From Balneolaceae bacterium (lineage in GTDB: Bacteria > Bacteroidota > Rhodothermia > Balneolales > Balneolaceae): a DNA stretch of 9,202 nt. The position numbers and the translations under genes were made by a program. Below the pieces are notes generated by a model. The model saw nothing but the letters and a program-made list of their open reading frames with translations, ran no database searches and was not told where the DNA came from. Below are positions 6,990 through 9,202 of the stretch, in pieces (positions within the stretch are counted from its first letter, which is position 1; each line of letters starts with the position of its first letter). The stretch lies in assembly GCA_007123785.1 (NCBI GenBank), contig SLGL01000365.1:1-9202 (forward strand), read 5' to 3'.

Positions 6990-7022
6990 TGTGTTAAATT
7001 GTCTTTCTTACAGTGACAATTT
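6986..7022 (-). promoter_or_regulatory. Two interleaved perfect inverted repeats at the YihY-family gene start
   Basis: Pair A is AAATTGTC (6996-7003) with GACAATTT (7015-7022): eight perfect pairs with an 11-base spacer. Pair B is TCACTGT (6986-6992) with ACAGTGA (7010-7016): seven perfect pairs with a 17-base spacer. In the mRNA the arms come in the order A-B-A-B and share two bases (7015-7016). They therefore form either alternative hairpins or a pseudoknot-like fold. Pair B covers the GTG start codon at 6987-6989. The site could instead be a DNA operator; a TTGTCA hexamer (7019-7014) and TAACAC (6996-6991), 17 bases apart on the minus strand, overlap it and could be a weak promoter. Confidence 0.45.
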
Positions 7023-7221
7023 TTGGATAAATGAATGTTGGCAGTAAGTTCATGAAAATCTTAACATATCTGCATAATCTAAACGCAGACAACAAAATTA
7101 CTCTCCATCCAATTCATATAGAGAATTCCTATTTGTAAAAATTTTGCGAAACGGGCTGTCAAATGACCTGCATAATATACATCTTAGTCTCGGCACAACC
7201 CTGAGTGTTGGCCTTTACAGA
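6990..7221. other. Intergenic gap between the E1 gene and the YihY-family gene
   Basis: This 232-base, mostly AT-rich gap contains no gene. The minus strand has TAATTTTG at 7100-7093, a match to TAnnTTTG, but no -33 partner at the right distance. Near the E1 stop is a bulged hairpin (7192-7213), and at the other end is the repeat pair before the YihY-family gene. Confidence 0.5.
7192..7213 (-). terminator. Bulged hairpin just after the E1 stop codon
   Basis: GGC (7192-7194) and CAAC (7196-7199) pair with GTTG (7207-7210) and GCC (7211-7213), with a single bulged A7195 and a 7-base loop. It begins 8 bases past the TAA of the E1 gene in the direction of transcription. No U-rich tail follows on the minus strand, so it may be a 3' end stabiliser or a weak terminator at most. 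Confidence 0.3.
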
Positions 7222-9202
7222 TTAATAGCCAATTAAAAAATCCAGCTTTTCTCTCAGCCGGTAATTGGCAAGATAGCCCTCTTCCAGTTTTTTATTGGAG
7301 GGAATGGGAGTATGAATGGAGGAGCAACGAATGACCGGGGCATCGAGGTACTCAAATGCACGTTCGGAAATTCCTGCAGCGATTTCACTCATGGGTCCAA
7401 GTACTTCGGAAGGTTCTTCAAGGAGCAGTACTTTGCCCGTTTTTTGGACGGTTTGAAGGATGGAGTTCCAGTCAATGGGCGCCAGAGATCGCAGGTCTAA
7501 AATTTCGATTTCAACGTCTTTATCAGCATATTCACCGGTAATTTCCAGTGCCCAGTGTACACCCAAACCGTAGGTGATAACTGAAACTGTTTTCCCTTCA
7601 CGAACGACTGATGCCGATTCGAGATCTATCCATTTACACCGGTCATCAGTTACTGCTCTGATACTGCGATACAATTTTTTGTGCTCAAAAAAGAGCACAG
7701 GATTGGGATCATAGAGAGAGGTGTATAGCATATTTTGAGCATCTTCAACTGTAGAGGGAACCAGAATACGCAATCCCGGAAACTGCATGAACCAGCTTTC
7801 GGGAGATTGTGAATGAAAGGGTCCTGCTCCCACTCCCGCACCATGCGGGGCCCGGATGGTAATATTCAGTTCTTCAGGCATCCAGCGGTAGCGCCCTTTG
7901 GACAGATTATTTACGATCTGATTGAACCCGCAGGAGATAAAATCGGCAAACTGCATTTCCACTACCGGCCTGAATCCTTCTATTGCAAGACCAATTGCTG
8001 CTCCGATGGCTCCCGATTCGATAATGGGGGTGTTTCGGATCCGGTCTTTCCCGAACATTTCCACAAATCCTTCTGATATTTTGAATACACCTCCATATTC
8101 TGCCACATCCTGTCCAATCAGCAGGAAGTTTTGGTCTTCCTCAAATGCCTGGCGATGGGCAAGTTGTATTGCGTCCACAAAACGTTTTTCGGATGAGGAC
8201 TGTTTCTCTGCATTGGTTTTAGGATTTGGCTGGGGCCGAAGCCCGGCTCTCACCCGTTCAGTTTTTTCATCAAATACGGGTTCAGAAGCATTCAGGGCTC
8301 GGTTCAGGTCTGGTTCAAAGGTTTTTTTCAGATCCGTGGCAATGTTATCGAATTCAGATTCGTCCGACAAAATTCCTTCATTCAGTATCCACTGTTCAAA
8401 TCGGTGTATCGGGTCTTTCGATTTCCATTTTTCAAACTCATCATTCGGAACATAGAATGTACCTGACGCCTCTTCGTGCCCTCTCATTCGAAATGTTTTG
8501 GCTTCAATCAGCACCGGCTGCTCTTGAAGTGCCAGTGACCGGGCTTCTGTAACGGCCTTTTCAACAGCAAAATAGTCGTTGCCATCAATGAGCATTCCTC
8601 TAAGTCCGTAGCCGGGGGCCCGATCAACAAGGTTTTCGCAGGCATATTGTTCAGCAACCGGAGTGGAGAGGCCATATCCATTATTTTCAATGATAAAGAT
8701 GACCGGTAATTTCCACACTCCGGCAAGGTTCAGAGCTTCATGGAAATCACCCTCACTGGTAGCGCCATCCCCGCAAAAACTGACAGCCACCTGTTTCGTA
8801 CCGCGTAATTTTTGAGCCAGTGCAATACCATCAGCTACCGGCATGGTAGCAGCTAAGTGAGAAATCATACCGAAAATACGATACTCCGGCAGGCCGAAAT
8901 GAAAGGAGCGGTCGCGACCGCCTGTGAAACTATCTGCCCGTCCAAATAGTTGACAAAACAGTTGATAAAGGGGAACTTCCCTCGTTGTGAAGATACCCAG
9001 GTTACGGTGCATGGGCAGAATGTAATCGTTAAATTCGATGCTGAGTGATGTACCAACAGCAATTGCCTCCTGGCCAATTCCAGAAAACCATTTACTGATT
9101 TTATTTTGTCGCAGCAATGAGAGCATTTTTTCTTCAATAAGCCGGGGAAGCAACAGATTCCTGTAAATTTTAAGTGCTTCTGAAGGAGAAATTTTTTTTG
9201 CA
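7222..9202 (-). CDS. 2-oxoacid dehydrogenase E1, fused alpha-beta subunits (5' end cut by window)
   Basis: Family reaction: the E1 subunits use thiamine diphosphate to decarboxylate a 2-oxoacid and pass the acyl group to lipoyl-E2 in a pyruvate or branched-chain dehydrogenase complex. The frame is open to the window edge: 659 residues are visible and the start lies beyond 9202. A TTG at 9153 is internal, because the 16 codons before it encode the expected helix SPSEALKIYRNL. Numbering visible residues, the alpha part (about 1-315) has SGIGQEAIAVG (40-50) and the thiamine-diphosphate motif from GDG (144-146) to ENN (172-174). It also has the active-site loop MRGHEEASGTF (239-249) with H242. 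A polar, proline-containing linker (about 316-340) leads to the beta part, with TPIIESGAIG (391-400, E395), HSQSPE (463-468) and the C-terminal HTPIPS (630-635). Single-chain alpha-beta E1 proteins are common in Bacteroidota. Branched-chain specificity is likely but not proven; no E2 or E3 gene is visible. Confidence 0.93.
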   Translation of the reverse strand, partial: AKKISPSEALKIYRNLLLPRLIEEKMLSLLRQNKISKWFSGIGQEAIAVGTSLSIEFNDYILPMHRNLGIFTTREVPLYQLFCQLFGRADSFTGGRDRSFHFGLPEYRIFGMISHLAATMPVADGIALAQKLRGTKQVAVSFCGDGATSEGDFHEALNLAGVWKLPVIFIIENNGYGLSTPVAEQYACENLVDRAPGYGLRGMLIDGNDYFAVEKAVTEARSLALQEQPVLIEAKTFRMRGHEEASGTFYVPNDEFEKWKSKDPIHRFEQWILNEGILSDESEFDNIATDLKKTFEPDLNRALNASEPVFDEKTERVRAGLRPQPNPKTNAEKQSSSEKRFVDAIQLAHRQAFEEDQNFLLIGQDVAEYGGVFKISEGFVEMFGKDRIRNTPIIESGAIGAAIGLAIEGFRPVVEMQFADFISCGFNQIVNNLSKGRYRWMPEELNITIRAPHGAGVGAGPFHSQSPESWFMQFPGLRILVPSTVEDAQNMLYTSLYDPNPVLFFEHKKLYRSIRAVTDDRCKWIDLESASVVREGKTVSVITYGLGVHWALEITGEYADKDVEIEILDLRSLAPIDWNSILQTVQKTGKVLLLEEPSEVLGPMSEIAAGISERAFEYLDAPVIRCSSIHTPIPSNKKLEEGYLANYRLREKLDFLIGY

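Noticed and set aside
6100..7152. TTGCGAAAC occurring at 6100-6108 and 7144-7152
   Set aside because: A nine-base direct repeat in AT-rich gaps about 1 kb apart is compatible with chance, and neither copy is part of a larger repeat.
7922..8455. 177-codon plus-strand frame inside the E1 gene
   Set aside because: It lies wholly opposite a well-conserved enzyme gene, is rich in Ser and Phe as antisense shadows often are, and has no known motif.
9151..9153. TTG as start codon of the E1 gene
   Set aside because: The frame stays open to the window edge and the upstream codons encode the expected conserved E1 alpha helix, so the true start is outside the window.

Overview
The window is a stretch of bacterial chromosome with about 44% GC by eye. 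It carries six protein genes, two of them cut by the window edges, and no recognisable RNA gene, CRISPR array or intact mobile element. The gene set suggests the Bacteroidota/Balneolota (FCB) side of the tree. The evidence is a single-chain fusion of the 2-oxoacid dehydrogenase E1 alpha and beta subunits, a DsbD with a CxxxC-bearing N-terminal domain, few Shine-Dalgarno sequences, and one perfect TAnnTTTG (-7 type) box. This placement is an inference. The strong AGGAGG site before the permease gene is not typical of classical Bacteroidetes.

Left part (1-2137, minus strand): a three-domain thiol:disulfide interchange protein of the DsbD family, missing only its last residues. It is followed by a roughly 700-base gap (2138-2838) that holds no convincing gene. 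The gap changes abruptly from very AT-rich sequence to about 47% GC near 2475, and it contains several inverted repeats and a 10-bp hairpin.

Middle (2839-5903, plus strand): a compact three-gene operon. It encodes a secreted, membrane-anchored protein built of three NEW3-type beta-sandwich repeats, an ABC-2-type ATPase, and a six-helix ABC-2/NosY-like permease. The genes are 10 bases apart and then overlap by 8 bases, so they probably act together as one exporter or envelope complex of unknown substrate. This is the least understood and most interesting system here.

Right part (6126-9202, minus strand): a YihY/BrkB-family six-helix membrane protein. It is preceded by two interleaved perfect inverted repeats that run into its GTG start, a possible pseudoknot or operator. 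Upstream lies a large fused E1 alpha-beta 2-oxoacid dehydrogenase whose 5' end runs off the window. The ABC operon and the YihY gene converge on a 222-base gap with weak terminator-like hairpins.
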